Source: an uncultured bacterium (lineage in GTDB: Bacteria; Bacillota; Clostridia; Oscillospirales; Oscillospiraceae). From it: a stretch of DNA of 64,000 bases. Shown here piece after piece: positions 8,006 through 17,165 of the stretch (position 1 is the stretch's first letter; each line of letters starts with the position of its first letter). The stretch lies in assembly GCA_949293245.1 (NCBI GenBank), contig CASFCS010000013.1, forward strand, positions 1 to 64,000, read 5' to 3'. The notes under the pieces were generated by a model that was not told the DNA's origin, made no database searches, and saw nothing but the letters and a program-made list of their open reading frames with translations. A program made the position numbers and the translations under genes.

Positions 8006-11000
8006 TTATCGGACAACGAGAAAGCAGACAAGTTGAAAATCATCCAGCCCGGACACCTGACTGAGCAGCGCAGAGGTGCCGCCCGCCCGGAACAGGCTGT
8101 CCAAGTCACTGTCCTCCTTGGCGTCCAGAATGGACAGAACCGCATCTTCCAGCAGACTGGAATAGACGGCCATATTCCGCCCGTCCTCGGTCTCCTGATT
8201 GAATGCCCGGTACAGTTCCTCAATGGGCTTGTCCTTGCCTTGGCACAGCTGCCGCATGGCATCCAGAGTGTCCTTGGGGGAGATGTGGTCGTGGATGGTG
8301 ACGCCGTCCTCGGTCAGATAGACCAGATAATAGGGGTGGAGCCGGTTACGGTTGTCGATGTTCACCTCGTTATGGACATTTTTCAGAATGAATACCACCC
8401 CTGCCGGAGCGTCCGGGGTGGCCGCCGCTACGGCGCTGATGCCGCCGGGGCAGGTCTCCAGCTCCGGGTGGCTCTTGGCGTACTCCATCAGCTCCATGCG
8501 GAACTCGTTGAGGCCCAGGTCGGTGATGGACACGCCGGTGCCCATGTCCTCCAGATCCACCACCTCGGTCTGGAGCCGCTGGAGCTGGGCCTTGCGGTAC
8601 TCCAGGTCACCCTGCTCCTCGGGGGAAAGCAGGTTGTCGTCGCCGGTGGAAGTCATGACCAGGGCCTTCATGCGGGTCTCCACCCGGGCCTTCAGGTTGA
8701 TATAGTCATCCAGCTGCATATCCGGCCAGAAGTTGATCAGCTGGATCTGCTCATTCCGGCTGCCGATACGGTCGATACGGCCAAAGCGCTGCACCAGCCG
8801 CACCGGGTTCCAGTGGATGTCGTAGTTGATGAGGCAGTCGCAGTCCTGCAGGTTCTGGCCTTCTGAAATACAGTCGGTGGCAATGAGCAGGTCGATATCC
8901 GGGCCGTCCGGCATCAGGGCTGCTTTATCCTTGGAGAGGGGAGAGAAGCAGGTCAGAACATTGTTGAGATCGGCCTTGAATTTCGGCACCGTGGTGCGCC
9001 CACTCACCGAACCAGTAATCAGAGCGGTATTCAGGCCATATTTGTTCTGGGCAAAGGCACTGACATGGTCGTAGAGATACTCCGCCGTGTCGGAGAAGGC
9101 GGTGAAGATGATTACCTTCCGGTTTCCGGGGTTGATGGGGTGGTCGATTTTCTCCGCGATGGTAGAGAGCAGCATTTGCAGCTTGCTGTCGTGCTCCGGG
9201 GTAATATCCGCCACCATGTTGACCAGCACATAGAGGGTGTTGAAGTCCTCCTCCAGATCGTGCTGCCAGGTCACATAGTCCATGTCCTCCAGAGCGATTT
9301 TTACCTTCTTGCCCACAGTGAACAGATCCATCTCCTGGTCATCGGCGTCAAAGTCCACCGTGCTGGTCAGGTCATTCAGCTCCAAAGTCAGGTTGGAATC
9401 GTAATGGGCGATGGTGTCCAGCGTCGTGCAGATCAAGTCCTGGATGCGCTTCAAGGTTAGCCGGAAGGAGTGGACGGAGCTCTCTAGGCGCTTGAGCAGA
9501 TTGATGCTCATCAGGCGGCGGATGCCCTGCTCACGACCCACCTGAGTCAGGCTGTTCTTCCCCTCATGGTTCAGGTCGGCGTACTTCTCCATACGGCTGG
9601 GCAGGATGTAGTTGGAAGGGGTGTAGATGCTCAGAGTCAGGCTGAGCAGCAGATCATAGATCTCATCGTATGTAATGGCATCGCTCAAATCGGTCAGCGG
9701 CGGGCGCTTGGAGATGGGCGGCAGACGGGTGGGGAATTGGCCGATCTCGCCCACATTGTAGTATTTTTCAATGTGCCGCCGGGAGCGGGCGATGGTGACA
9801 GCGTCCAGGATCTCGAAGAAGTCGAAGTCCAGCATCCGCATGAGCTTGTCGGTGGTGCGCAGCTCCACATCCCCCTCGCTCCAGGTATTAAACGCTTTCT
9901 GCGCATTGCGGAAGATCTCCTCCACCGAGCGGGTGGTGTCCAGCTTGTCCCGCCATGCCTCGCTGTTGCCCTCATAGGCCAGTGCCAGCTGGTTGCGCAG
10001 GTCATAGAAACGGTTATTGACGGGGGTGGCCGAGAGCATCAGTACGCGGGTGCGGGCACCGGGACGGATGACTTTCTCCATCAGGGCATCGTAGCGGTTA
10101 TATTTTCCCTCGTCGCTGTGGCTGCTTCCTCCGTTGCGGAAATTATGGGACTCGTCAATGACAACCAGGTCGTAGGCGCTCCAGTTAATCTTGGAGAGAT
10201 CCAGTTCGCCGGAAAAACCTTTGCTCCGGGACAGGTCAGTGTGGTAGAGAACATCGTACCGCAAACGGTCACCGGCGATGGGGTTATTCACATAGTTGGC
10301 CTTGTAGGTCATCCAGTTATCGCTGAGTTTTTTAGGGCAGAGTACCAGCACCCGCAAATTGCGGTTCTCATAATACTTGATAACAGCCAGAGCAGTGAAG
10401 GTTTTGCCCAAGCCCACGCTGTCGGCCAGGATGCAGCCGTTGTACTGCTCCAACTTGCTGATGATGGCCAGCACGGCGTCTTTCTGGAAGGTATAGAGTT
10501 TATTCCAGACCAAGCTGTCCTTGAAGCCGTTTGCCTCGTTGGGCAGATCATCCTCGCTGACATTCTCCAGAAAATCATTGAAGATGTTGTAAAGAGCAAA
10601 GAAGTAGAGAAACTCCGGGCTGTTTTCCTGATAGGCGGTGGTGATCCGTTCCAGCACCTGTTCCGTTACATCCTGCATACGGCGCTTATCGGCCCAGAGC
10701 TGGTTGAACAGCTGCAGATAGGCCCTGCTCTCTGGCGCGTCCAGTTGCTGGATCATGCTGAACATATTGCCACCCCGCTCACAGCCCAGATCCGCCCGGG
10801 TGAAGCCGTTGATGGGGGCATACGCTACCGGGTGTTCACTATCGACGGCAAGAAAACCCGGCATTGTCTCATCGGTGCGGTTGGATTTGAACTGTGCTTT
10901 GCGGCGTACCCAATCAGCGCATTCTCTGGAGATGGTTTTTTGCGTAAACTCGTTGCGCAGACGAATTTCGAACTCGCTGCCGTGCAGCGTTTTTTCACGT

Positions 11001-11230
11001 GCCTGTCGAGGAATATAGAATTCTCTTTTTTCTTTTGATGCAGGCTCTGAAAGGAATGTAGGAGACGTAAAAATAAAACGAAATGCGTCCACTTTCTCAA
11101 GCTGCTCTTTCAATTTCTCATACGCATATACGGAAAAGTAGGCAGCGGCAACGGATACTTTGCTATGGGAGGTAATTTCTACCCGCAGGTCATCGGATAG
11201 TTTGTCTGTGATATTGTTGATAATCTTCAT
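8006..11230 (-). CDS. SNF2/DEAD-type helicase with N-terminal PLD-like domain
   Basis: The 1074-residue protein begins with a phospholipase-D-like segment (about residues 1-150) and continues as a superfamily 2 helicase. Visible motifs are SVGLGKTFTA (Walker A, about 271-280), VVIDESHNFRN (motif II, about 356-366), LMLSATPVNN (motif III) and QRFGRIDRIGSRN (motif VI). Such proteins occur in bacterial defence islands and are thought to remodel or degrade foreign DNA. It is the first gene of the operon, with GAGGGA eight bases before the ATG. The window shows no separate promoter between it and res, so all downstream genes probably share its transcript. Whether it works with the type III enzyme or as a separate system is unclear. 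Confidence 0.88.
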   Translation of the reverse strand: MKIINNITDKLSDDLRVEITSHSKVSVAAAYFSVYAYEKLKEQLEKVDAFRFIFTSPTFLSEPASKEKREFYIPRQAREKTLHGSEFEIRLRNEFTQKTISRECADWVRRKAQFKSNRTDETMPGFLAVDSEHPVAYAPINGFTRADLGCERGGNMFSMIQQLDAPESRAYLQLFNQLWADKRRMQDVTEQVLERITTAYQENSPEFLYFFALYNIFNDFLENVSEDDLPNEANGFKDSLVWNKLYTFQKDAVLAIISKLEQYNGCILADSVGLGKTFTALAVIKYYENRNLRVLVLCPKKLSDNWMTYKANYVNNPIAGDRLRYDVLYHTDLSRSKGFSGELDLSKINWSAYDLVVIDESHNFRNGGSSHSDEGKYNRYDALMEKVIRPGARTRVLMLSATPVNNRFYDLRNQLALAYEGNSEAWRDKLDTTRSVEEIFRNAQKAFNTWSEGDVELRTTDKLMRMLDFDFFEILDAVTIARSRRHIEKYYNVGEIGQFPTRLPPISKRPPLTDLSDAITYDEIYDLLLSLTLSIYTPSNYILPSRMEKYADLNHEGKNSLTQVGREQGIRRLMSINLLKRLESSVHSFRLTLKRIQDLICTTLDTIAHYDSNLTLELNDLTSTVDFDADDQEMDLFTVGKKVKIALEDMDYVTWQHDLEEDFNTLYVLVNMVADITPEHDSKLQMLLSTIAEKIDHPINPGNRKVIIFTAFSDTAEYLYDHVSAFAQNKYGLNTALITGSVSGRTTVPKFKADLNNVLTCFSPLSKDKAALMPDGPDIDLLIATDCISEGQNLQDCDCLINYDIHWNPVRLVQRFGRIDRIGSRNEQIQLINFWPDMQLDDYINLKARVETRMKALVMTSTGDDNLLSPEEQGDLEYRKAQLQRLQTEVVDLEDMGTGVSITDLGLNEFRMELMEYAKSHPELETCPGGISAVAAATPDAPAGVVFILKNVHNEVNIDNRNRLHPYYLVYLTEDGVTIHDHISPKDTLDAMRQLCQGKDKPIEELYRAFNQETEDGRNMAVYSSLLEDAVLSILDAKEDSDLDSLFRAGGTSALLSQVSGLDDFQLVCFLVVR

Positions 11231-11388
11231 ATAACATTTCCCTCATTTTGTTGCCACTGTTCTTAGAAAGCTTTAGTTAACCAGCGATTGCAAGTACAGA
11301 TACAGAATACCACAAAAAAGCTGTAATCTCCATAAAATTCTATCTAAATACTTGTCCTATAATCAGGACTAAACCATATGCAACCCCC
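11231..11388. promoter_or_regulatory. Upstream region of the defence operon
   Basis: This AT-rich stretch must contain the promoter of the minus-strand operon, but no convincing -35/-10 pair could be fixed. An interrupted palindrome, GTCCT-ATAATC-AGGAC, lies at 11354-11369 and could be an operator. Confidence 0.3.
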
Positions 11389-11803
11389 TGTAAAGTAGAC
11401 AAAAATTTAGGACACCAGCTATGCTGCTCTCAAACGCATCTCCATAGGGGTCACTTTTGTAGCAAGCTGTATGCGCTCATGGTTGTAAAAGTAGATATAC
11501 TCGTCTATCAGTTCGGCTACAGCTTGAATGGTCTGGGGCTTAGCTCGGTAAATGCACTCGTTCCTCAGCAAGCCGAAAAAGCTTTCCACGCAGGCATTGT
11601 CATACGGGCAACCAATTGCTGACATGGATGGGGTAACCCCATAAGCCTTTGTTAGGTTGTAATAGGGTATAAGTTTATGTACCTTCTCCTGACACTGCAT
11701 GATCAGCTTGGCGCTCAACTCATCCTTGTCCGGTCGTCCTTGCCCGGACAGCCACTTGTAGTATCACTCCGGGACACGCTCACCAATTCACATAGGGTCT
11801 GTA
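11389..11803 (-). pseudogene. IS3-family (IS150-like) transposase remnant with its right end
   Basis: An open frame at 11419-11718 ends with LTKAYGVTPSMS, then GCPYDNACVESFFGLLRNE, the last catalytic Glu region of IS3-family OrfB. Just upstream, the pieces CELVSVSRS and YYKWLSGQG (11719-11803, frame-shifted) are the OrfB N-terminus. The two are fused without the central region, so the first two catalytic Asp residues are deleted. The terminal sequence TGTAAAGTAGACAAAAATTT at 11389-11408 resembles an IS150-type right end. No matching left end was found. The element cannot move on its own. Confidence 0.75.
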
Positions 11804-12700
11804 CCGTAGGTAAAAGAATTAAATACCCGTATATTATTTGGCCTTTTGGCCGCAATCGTCACAGTGAATATCCGCTCTGTCCTGGCCCGTGGTCACACAG
11901 GCAGCTTTTACAGCTTTTAAAGTTCGTGCCAGCCTGGACTCGACAGGCCTGTCAGGCCAGAAATGCTCTTGGCGGCACTTTTCTCCTAGCTTTCCGAACC
12001 TAGATGTTTCACGAATAGCATGGGGACCGATTGGACCGGTACACTTCGTTCTTTCACTGCCGTTTTTGCGGTGCTACCCATAGCCCGCTCGGAGGTCGCC
12101 GTATGAAACCGGGGCTACACACGAGAACCACTCATGCAGGTGAGTCCCGTTCCATTTTCCTGTTGCGCAGAGAGGTGCTCTGGCAATCCCGCGTAAGAGA
12201 TTTCTTTTTCTTCTGAAAAGCACTTGGCGGTGTGGCCGACTCGGAGTTGGCTTGAATCTTCAGATAAGCGTCCTTGATCTTGAAATTTCTTTTTGGAGTG
12301 CTATTATGCTATTATAAAAGAAGTTAAAAACAAGGCTTATCTGCAGAAAGCAGAAGGTTGGCCACAGCATCTAGCCATCCTCTGATCAAAGAACCCAAAA
12401 AACTCTTCCCTTTTTTCTTCCATTTTGCTCGCCTTCTATCCACTTCATGTTGATTGTATCGGTGAGGCCATCGAGCTGGCCAAGGAAAAGCTGGACCAGA
12501 AGAACATCTACCTCACCAACCCCGCCTTTGACCGCTGAGGGCATGTCACAGCGCCGCCGCGGAGTTTTTCACTGATGGTAAACGCCGTGGGCAAGAGGCA
12601 GGAATGCTAACTATAGCGCTAACGATACAGCGCCCTATTTTCCTCTTGCGGACACTTTGATACTCCCCCGCTTTCAGGGCAGCAGAAAACAGCCGCGCAA
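11804..12700. other. Long degraded spacer
   Basis: About 0.9 kb has no intact gene. One short coding-like piece, ending NIYLTNPAFDR and a stop near 12538, reads like the C-terminus of a lost gene, but its family is not recognised. The rest shows mixed composition and looks like leftover sequence between the defence island and the MATE gene. Confidence 0.35.
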
Positions 12701-12742
12701 AAGAGGGCCCGGAACGGTGTATTTGCCGTTCCGGGCCCTCTT
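12701..12742. terminator. Perfect 17-bp stem, bidirectional terminator-like
   Basis: AAGAGGGCCCGGAACGG pairs perfectly with its complement across an eight-base loop. It lies 118 bases beyond the MATE stop codon and probably ends that transcript. The A- and T-rich ends of the stem suit either direction. Confidence 0.65.
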
Positions 12743-12859
12743 GTCACGGGTGCTGCCCCTCTGATCCAAAAGGCGTTCATGGTGGGTCGCGGGGTTACGC
12801 CAAGGGGAAGGGCCTGTCCCGCCGGTCTGAATGGGCCCCTTCTTCCTTAACCGGAGGCC

Positions 12860-14161
12860 TCACGCCGGGCCCGGCCCCTTGTCTGTAGGCCTGTGAAAGA
12901 CCACGGAAATGAGCCATGTAACCCCCTCCGAGGCGGGAAAGGCAAGCCACACACCGGTCACCCCCAGCAGCCTGGACAACAAAAACGCCATGATGGAAAT
13001 GGTGAACACCCCCCGTGACAGAGCGATCACCGATGACTCCGCCGCCTGTCCGATGGCACTGTAAAAGCCGGATTTCACGATATTCACCGCCGCGATCAGA
13101 AAGCCCGCAAAATATATTCTCAGTCCCACCGCCGCATATTCCGCCAGCGCCGCAGAATTTTCACGATTAAAGGCCGAAATCATCTCATCCCCAAACACCA
13201 GCGCCGCGGCAACCGCCCCGGCGGCAATGCCGGCCCCGATGGTCCGCGCGCTCTTGTAGATGGCCTTCTCCGCCCCAAGGTCCCCCTGGGCGTGGGCCAG
13301 GCTGGCAACAGGCTGCAGGCCCAGTGCGATGCCGTTGAACAGCCCCGTGCCCACAAGGGCAATGTTGGCGATCACGCCATAGGCCGCAACCGCCACATTC
13401 CCTGCCAGGCCCAGCAGAATATAGTTGAACACCAGCGTGGTGATCCCGCTGGACAGTTCCCCCACAAAGGCCGCCACCCCCAGGCGGCACCCGGAGAGCA
13501 GTTTTTTCAGCGACGGGCGGGTTTTTGTCCATACAACGGTATTTTTCTTTGACAGGTAGTGGACCATACAGATGCCCATGCTGATGATGGGGGAAAAGGC
13601 CGTGGCCAGGGCCGCGCCCACCATTCCCATCTGCATGGGGAACATAAAAATATAATCAAATACAATATTGAAGATGCCGCTGAGCAGCGTGGCCAGCATG
13701 GCAAGCTTTGGCCCGTTGTCGTTGCGCGCAAAAGACGTAAAGGTATAATTCAGCATGAAAAAGGGCGTAAAACACAAAACAATGCGGATATACGGCAGAC
13801 CGATGGCCATAATTTCCCCGTCGGCCCCCAGGAGGGCCAGGAGCTGGCCGGGGAAAAAGATCCCGATCAGCACAAAAATGCCGCTGCACAGCAGTGTCCA
13901 CCAGATGGAGTTGGAAAAAAAGTCCTTGTCCCCGCTGCCGCTCCCCGCCTTGCTGAGAGAATATCGGGTGGCGCAGCCCACGCCGATCATGGAGCCCAGG
14001 GCGTAAATCAGACCATACACCGGCAAAACCAGGTTCAGGGCCGTAATTCCGTTGGAACCCTGGGCAATGGAAATAAAAAAGGTATCCGCCAGGACATAGC
14101 AGGATGTACCCGTCATAGCCAGAATATTCAGCGCAATATAGTTTCTCAGCTGCTTTTTCAC
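12860..14161 (-). CDS. MATE family efflux transporter
   Basis: The 433-residue protein is an inner-membrane multidrug or metabolite exporter of the MATE superfamily, normally driven by Na+ or H+. It has about twelve hydrophobic helices. Family landmarks include an N-terminal YVLADTFFIS segment, a SMIGVGCATRYS region in helix 2 and a repeat of this layout after residue 230. Length is normal. Translation starts at GTG 14161 behind GGGGGAT. It has no operon partner: a strong stem lies downstream and a tRNA fragment lies upstream. The substrate cannot be told from sequence. Confidence 0.88.
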   Translation of the reverse strand: MKKQLRNYIALNILAMTGTSCYVLADTFFISIAQGSNGITALNLVLPVYGLIYALGSMIGVGCATRYSLSKAGSGSGDKDFFSNSIWWTLLCSGIFVLIGIFFPGQLLALLGADGEIMAIGLPYIRIVLCFTPFFMLNYTFTSFARNDNGPKLAMLATLLSGIFNIVFDYIFMFPMQMGMVGAALATAFSPIISMGICMVHYLSKKNTVVWTKTRPSLKKLLSGCRLGVAAFVGELSSGITTLVFNYILLGLAGNVAVAAYGVIANIALVGTGLFNGIALGLQPVASLAHAQGDLGAEKAIYKSARTIGAGIAAGAVAAALVFGDEMISAFNRENSAALAEYAAVGLRIYFAGFLIAAVNIVKSGFYSAIGQAAESSVIALSRGVFTISIMAFLLSRLLGVTGVWLAFPASEGVTWLISVVFHRPTDKGPGPA

Positions 14162-14313
14162 TTCAATATCCCCCAGAAATACAGCATCTTATTTTACGGC
14201 TTCTAAGACCTAACGCCGCAAAAACAAGATGCTGATATCATCTCTCTACCCGGTGGCAGAACCGTATTTTCTTTTTGAGCCCCTCAGACCCGGCCGGCAC
14301 GGGCAGAGAAACG

Positions 14314-14360
14314 CAGGAACCGCAATCTTGATACCCTTCGTATCAACATTGCGGTTCCTG
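14314..14360 (-). terminator. Stem-loop beside the tRNA-Ser fragment
   Basis: CAGGAACCGCAAT pairs with ATTGCGGTTCCTG, and an inner pair GATAC/GTATC extends the stem. It immediately follows the 3' end of the tRNA fragment on the minus strand, just as a terminator follows the intact tRNA at 20398. This suggests that the fragment once ended a complete tRNA gene. Confidence 0.6.
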
Positions 14361-14407
14361 TTTGGCGGAGAAGGAGGGATTTGAACCCTGGCGCGGTTTA
14401 ACCCGCC
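14361..14407 (-). repeat. 3' fragment of tRNA-Ser(GCU): distal attachment-site copy
   Basis: These 47 bases match 20449-20495, the 3' part of the intact tRNA-Ser(GCU), with one mismatch at 14390, in the same orientation. They include the CCA end, T-arm and part of the long variable arm. The mismatch breaks a T-stem pair. Sequence similarity stops abruptly at 14407. This is the expected scar of an element integrated into the 3' end of a tRNA gene, where the far end keeps a duplicate of the tRNA tail. Confidence 0.8.
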
Positions 14408-14527
14408 CCCAATATTTCCACCAAAATTGAAAGCCGCAAGTTTTGATTCAGGGCTGGGTAACCGGCATGTTCACAGACAATAATATAATTTCATCCTCCC
14501 CCCTGTCAAGCTTTCCCGCGCAGCGCC

Positions 14528-14674
14528 TCAGCCTCCGCCGGGAAGAACAATACCAGCATGCGCTTTCCTTTTTGTGTGGAGGCGGCGGTGCTCCGGCCAG
14601 GGCCCCAGCATGGCCAGGGCCTCCTGCCGCAGCCGCTCCGCCCGCACCAGGGCCAGGGCTTGGGTTTTGGTCAT
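14528..14674 (-). CDS. Small basic protein downstream of the DnaB-like helicase
   Basis: A 48-residue frame starts at ATG 14674 behind GGAGGCGGGAGG, 20 bases after the helicase gene ends. It reads MTKTQALALVRAERLRQEAL, then a basic tail. It is rich in Arg and Leu and probably helical at the N-terminus. It matches no family recognised here. The good ribosome site and tight spacing argue that it is real. It was chosen over the longer overlapping frame because that frame lies within the helicase gene. Confidence 0.45.
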   Translation of the reverse strand: MTKTQALALVRAERLRQEALAMLGPWPEHRRLHTKRKAHAGIVLPGGG

Positions 14675-14693
14675 CCTCCCGCCTCCTCCCCCG

Positions 14694-16025
14694 TCAGAAG
14701 GGCATGTCCGATTCGTTGGCGTCCTCCAGGGGGCCGAAGGTGGGGGCGGCCTGCCCGCCGCCGGCGGGGGGCTCCACCGCCATCTCCCGGAAGGTCTGGG
14801 TGGCCCCGTCAAAGGCCAGGTACCGGGTAAACTTCTCCCCCTCCTTGTTCTTGCCCACCTTGAGGACACGGCGGGAGCGGTTGTTGTTGGGGTCCTCCGG
14901 CCACAGGAGGAAGGCCGCGTCCGCGTCCTGCTCCAGCTGGCCCGAGTCCCGGAAGGCCGCCATGGTGGGGGGCACCATCAGCTGCCGCCCCTTTACCACC
15001 ACCTTCTCCGGGCGGCTGAACTGGGCCAGGGCCACCACCGCCACCCGGGCGGACTGGGCGAACTCCTTGAGGGCCTGGGACACGGCGGACACCCGGGCGT
15101 AGGCGTCCCGCCCCGGCCCCCGGACCTGCTGGAGGTAGTCGATGTAGATGATCTGCTCCCGGTGGGCCACGGCGCTGGCGGCGATCTGCTCGGCAGACCA
15201 CTTGGATCCCTGGTAATAGGCCACCGGGGTCTCCGTCACAAAGGTATTGGCCGCCCGGACCAGCTCCCGCAGCTCCTCCTGGGAGCAGCTGCGCCTTTTG
15301 ATGACCTTCATGTCCACCCCCGCCATGTGGGCGAACATGCGGTCGGCCATCTTCTCCGGCTGGGTCTCCAGGGAGTAGTACCCCACCCGGTACTTTTTCG
15401 CCTGGGCGAGGGCCATATGGACCGACAGCATGGTCTTGCCCGCGGAGGGGTAGCCCCCCAGGAGGACCAGGTCCCCCGGCTGGGTGTAGAGCATCCTGTC
15501 CGCCGTGGGCAATCCCCAGGGGAGGTACTCCGGCCGCTCTTTGCTGGTCACCCGGGCGATGAAGTCCCGGGCCAGCTCCTCGGGGGACACCCGCCGGTCC
15601 CGGCCGTCGTCCGCCAGACAGCGGAAGAGCTGCCAGGCCAGGTCCTGGACCTCCTCCCGGGTGGGGCACTGCTGGATGCGCTGGGCCAGCTGGTGGGCCC
15701 GGTGGACCGCCGCCTTCTCCCGGACGATGTCGGCGTAGGTCTCCGCGTTGGCGGCGGTGGGGGTGAGGTCCATCAGGTCCATGGCCCACCTGAGCCAGCC
15801 CGCCCCGCCCCCCACGGCGTCCTGGACGGTGATGGGGTCCACGGGCCGCCCGGCGGTAAAGAGCCGCTTCACCGCAGCGAAGGCGTTGCGGCAGGCGCTG
15901 TCGGTGAAGTCCTCCTCCCGCAGCCGGGCCAGGACCGCCCCCACGCAGGCGTCGTCCACGAAGATGGAGCCCATCACCGCCTGTTGGGCGGCCACAAAGT
16001 CCATGGCCAGGAAGGTCTCGTCCAT
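14694..16025 (-). CDS. DnaB-like replicative helicase of a mobile element
   Basis: The 443-residue protein has the DnaB layout: an N-terminal helical domain (about residues 1-110, beginning AAQQAVMGSIFVD) and a RecA-like motor. Walker A is GGYPSAGKT and Walker B is IIYIDYLQQV. It would unwind DNA at the replication fork of the element. The start overlaps the stop of the initiator-like gene by one base, giving a classic initiator-helicase pair as in temperate phages and integrative elements of Clostridia. The gene is very GC-rich and intact. The Gly/Pro-rich C-terminal tail ending in DMPF is unusual for DnaB and recalls the acidic, hydrophobic tip by which SSB proteins recruit partners. That comparison is inference. 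Confidence 0.85.
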   Translation of the reverse strand: MDETFLAMDFVAAQQAVMGSIFVDDACVGAVLARLREEDFTDSACRNAFAAVKRLFTAGRPVDPITVQDAVGGGAGWLRWAMDLMDLTPTAANAETYADIVREKAAVHRAHQLAQRIQQCPTREEVQDLAWQLFRCLADDGRDRRVSPEELARDFIARVTSKERPEYLPWGLPTADRMLYTQPGDLVLLGGYPSAGKTMLSVHMALAQAKKYRVGYYSLETQPEKMADRMFAHMAGVDMKVIKRRSCSQEELRELVRAANTFVTETPVAYYQGSKWSAEQIAASAVAHREQIIYIDYLQQVRGPGRDAYARVSAVSQALKEFAQSARVAVVALAQFSRPEKVVVKGRQLMVPPTMAAFRDSGQLEQDADAAFLLWPEDPNNNRSRRVLKVGKNKEGEKFTRYLAFDGATQTFREMAVEPPAGGGQAAPTFGPLEDANESDMPF

Positions 16026-16906
16026 CAGCCCGTCACCTCCGGGTCAGGGGCCCAGGCGCTGCCCCCCGCCTGGGGCGGGGCGGCTGGCGCCCCGGCGGGC
16101 AGCACCACCCCCTGGTCCCGCCAGCGCCTGCCGTTGAGCCAGGTGGACAGCAGGGGGATGTACCGCCCCCCCTCCTCCTGCCACTTGGGGGAGGCCGCCT
16201 GCCGGGCCAGGCCCATGCTCATCTCCCGGCACAGCTCCCGGGAGGGGCGCAGCTTGTCCCACGCCCGCCGGGCGTCCTCCTTGGCGTCCTGCCGGGGGTA
16301 GAGCTGCCAAAGCCGTTCAAACCACTCGGGCTCGTAGGCCGTCCGCTTCCCCCGCCCCCGGGGCTTTTTGGCCGGAGGCTGCTTTCCCCCGCCCCCGTCC
16401 CCCTGGGGGACTATAGGGGGTATAAGTTTATTACATGGGTTAAGACATGGTAATGGTTCGCCCATTTGGGCAGATGCGTCTGCCCGTTCGGGCACATGCA
16501 TTTGCCCATTTGGGCAAATGCAATCGCCCGTTTGGGCACGCTGTTCGGAGGGCTCCCCGGGGTCCCCGGCGGGGACCTCCTCCCCGTAGAGGCGCAGCAG
16601 TTCATCCCCCGGGGAGTACCACACCGTCCGGTCCCGGCCGTCCTGGTTGTAGCTCCCCACCAGCAGGGCCCCCTGCTCCCGGCAGCTGTTGAGGATGCGC
16701 CGCAGCTGCTTGCCGCTCCACCAGGGGAAGATCTCCTCCAGACCCCGGATGGAGTTGTAGGTCCACCAGCGCCCGTCCCGGCGGTTCTCCCCCCGGGAGC
16801 GGTTCTCCCGGACCCAAAACATGATGGTGTCCAGCAGAATGGACTCCTCCAGGCCGTAGCGCACGGCCACTGCGCCGATCCCCCGTACAAATGACAGCGC
16901 CTGCAT
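16025..16906 (-). CDS. DnaD-like replication initiator of the cryptic element
   Basis: The 293-residue protein combines an N-terminal winged-helix-like region (about residues 1-110, including WWSGKQLRRILNSCREQGAL) with a proline- and glycine-rich linker. A helical C-terminal domain follows (about 200-270, including FERLWQLYPRQDAKEDARRA). This layout is common in phage replisome organisers that load DnaB. The ATG lies behind GGGGGGAG. The gene directly precedes the DnaB-like helicase and overlaps it by one base. Its linker region holds four evenly spaced palindromes (see 16460-16537), so the gene probably also contains the origin it acts on. No catalytic motif is expected in this family. Confidence 0.7.
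   Translation of the reverse strand: MQALSFVRGIGAVAVRYGLEESILLDTIMFWVRENRSRGENRRDGRWWTYNSIRGLEEIFPWWSGKQLRRILNSCREQGALLVGSYNQDGRDRTVWYSPGDELLRLYGEEVPAGDPGEPSEQRAQTGDCICPNGQMHVPERADASAQMGEPLPCLNPCNKLIPPIVPQGDGGGGKQPPAKKPRGRGKRTAYEPEWFERLWQLYPRQDAKEDARRAWDKLRPSRELCREMSMGLARQAASPKWQEEGGRYIPLLSTWLNGRRWRDQGVVLPAGAPAAPPQAGGSAWAPDPEVTG
16460..16537. repeat. Four palindromic iterons at exact 22-bp spacing, candidate replication origin
   Basis: The 12-bp palindrome GCCC-RTTY-GGGC occurs at 16460, 16482, 16504 and 16526. The period is 22 bp, about two helical turns. Twenty-two is not a multiple of three, so the repeats fall in shifting codon phase and cannot encode a protein repeat; selection must act on DNA. 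They lie inside the initiator gene, next to an AT-rich stretch at about 16411-16458. This mirrors the origin of phage lambda inside gene O, with four palindromic iterons beside an AT-rich unwinding region. Confidence 0.7.
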
Positions 16907-16971
16907 GGTTCTCCCCCCCTTTGCGCCTGCGGCGCGGATACAGTATCATAGCTTCCAGGATTTTTTGCCTC

Positions 16972-17065
16972 TCACACCACGGCGGCCAGGATCACCGCCG
17001 CCAAAAATACGGCCACCCAGCGCCCGGGTCATGCCCCCGGCCTCCCGCAGTTCCTTGATCCTCAA
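16972..17065 (-). pseudogene. Frame-shifted small ORF remnant
   Basis: Behind GGAGGGAAAAG a TTG at 17065 starts LRIKELREAGGMTRA. The frame that would continue it one base away reads WVAVFLAAVILAAVV and a stop, a clear transmembrane helix. A single-base shift therefore seems to have broken a small membrane-anchored peptide gene. Its family is not recognised. Confidence 0.3.
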
Positions 17066-17083
17066 CTTTTCCCTCCCCTCCGG

Positions 17084-17112
17084 TTGTCCTTTGGCCGGTT
17101 TTATGGTATAAT
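17084..17112 (+). promoter_or_regulatory. Sigma-A-type promoter ahead of the repressor remnant
   Basis: TTGTCC and TATAAT are separated by 17 bases. The promoter points right into the repressor remnant at 17166 and away from the initiator-helicase pair. This is the arrangement of a phage-type repressor switch. Confidence 0.55.
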
Positions 17113-17165
17113 TTACTAATAGCAAACACCAGCCGGGACAGCATACCGGGCAGATAGGGACTTAA

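Noticed and set aside
12430-12540. Coding-like fragment ending NIYLTNPAFDR
   Set aside because: It is too short and has no start. The family could not be recognised, so it is mentioned only as debris.
14361-14407. A third functional tRNA-Ser gene
   Set aside because: Only the 3' half is present, the anticodon arm is missing and one T-stem pair is broken, so it is an attachment-site remnant.
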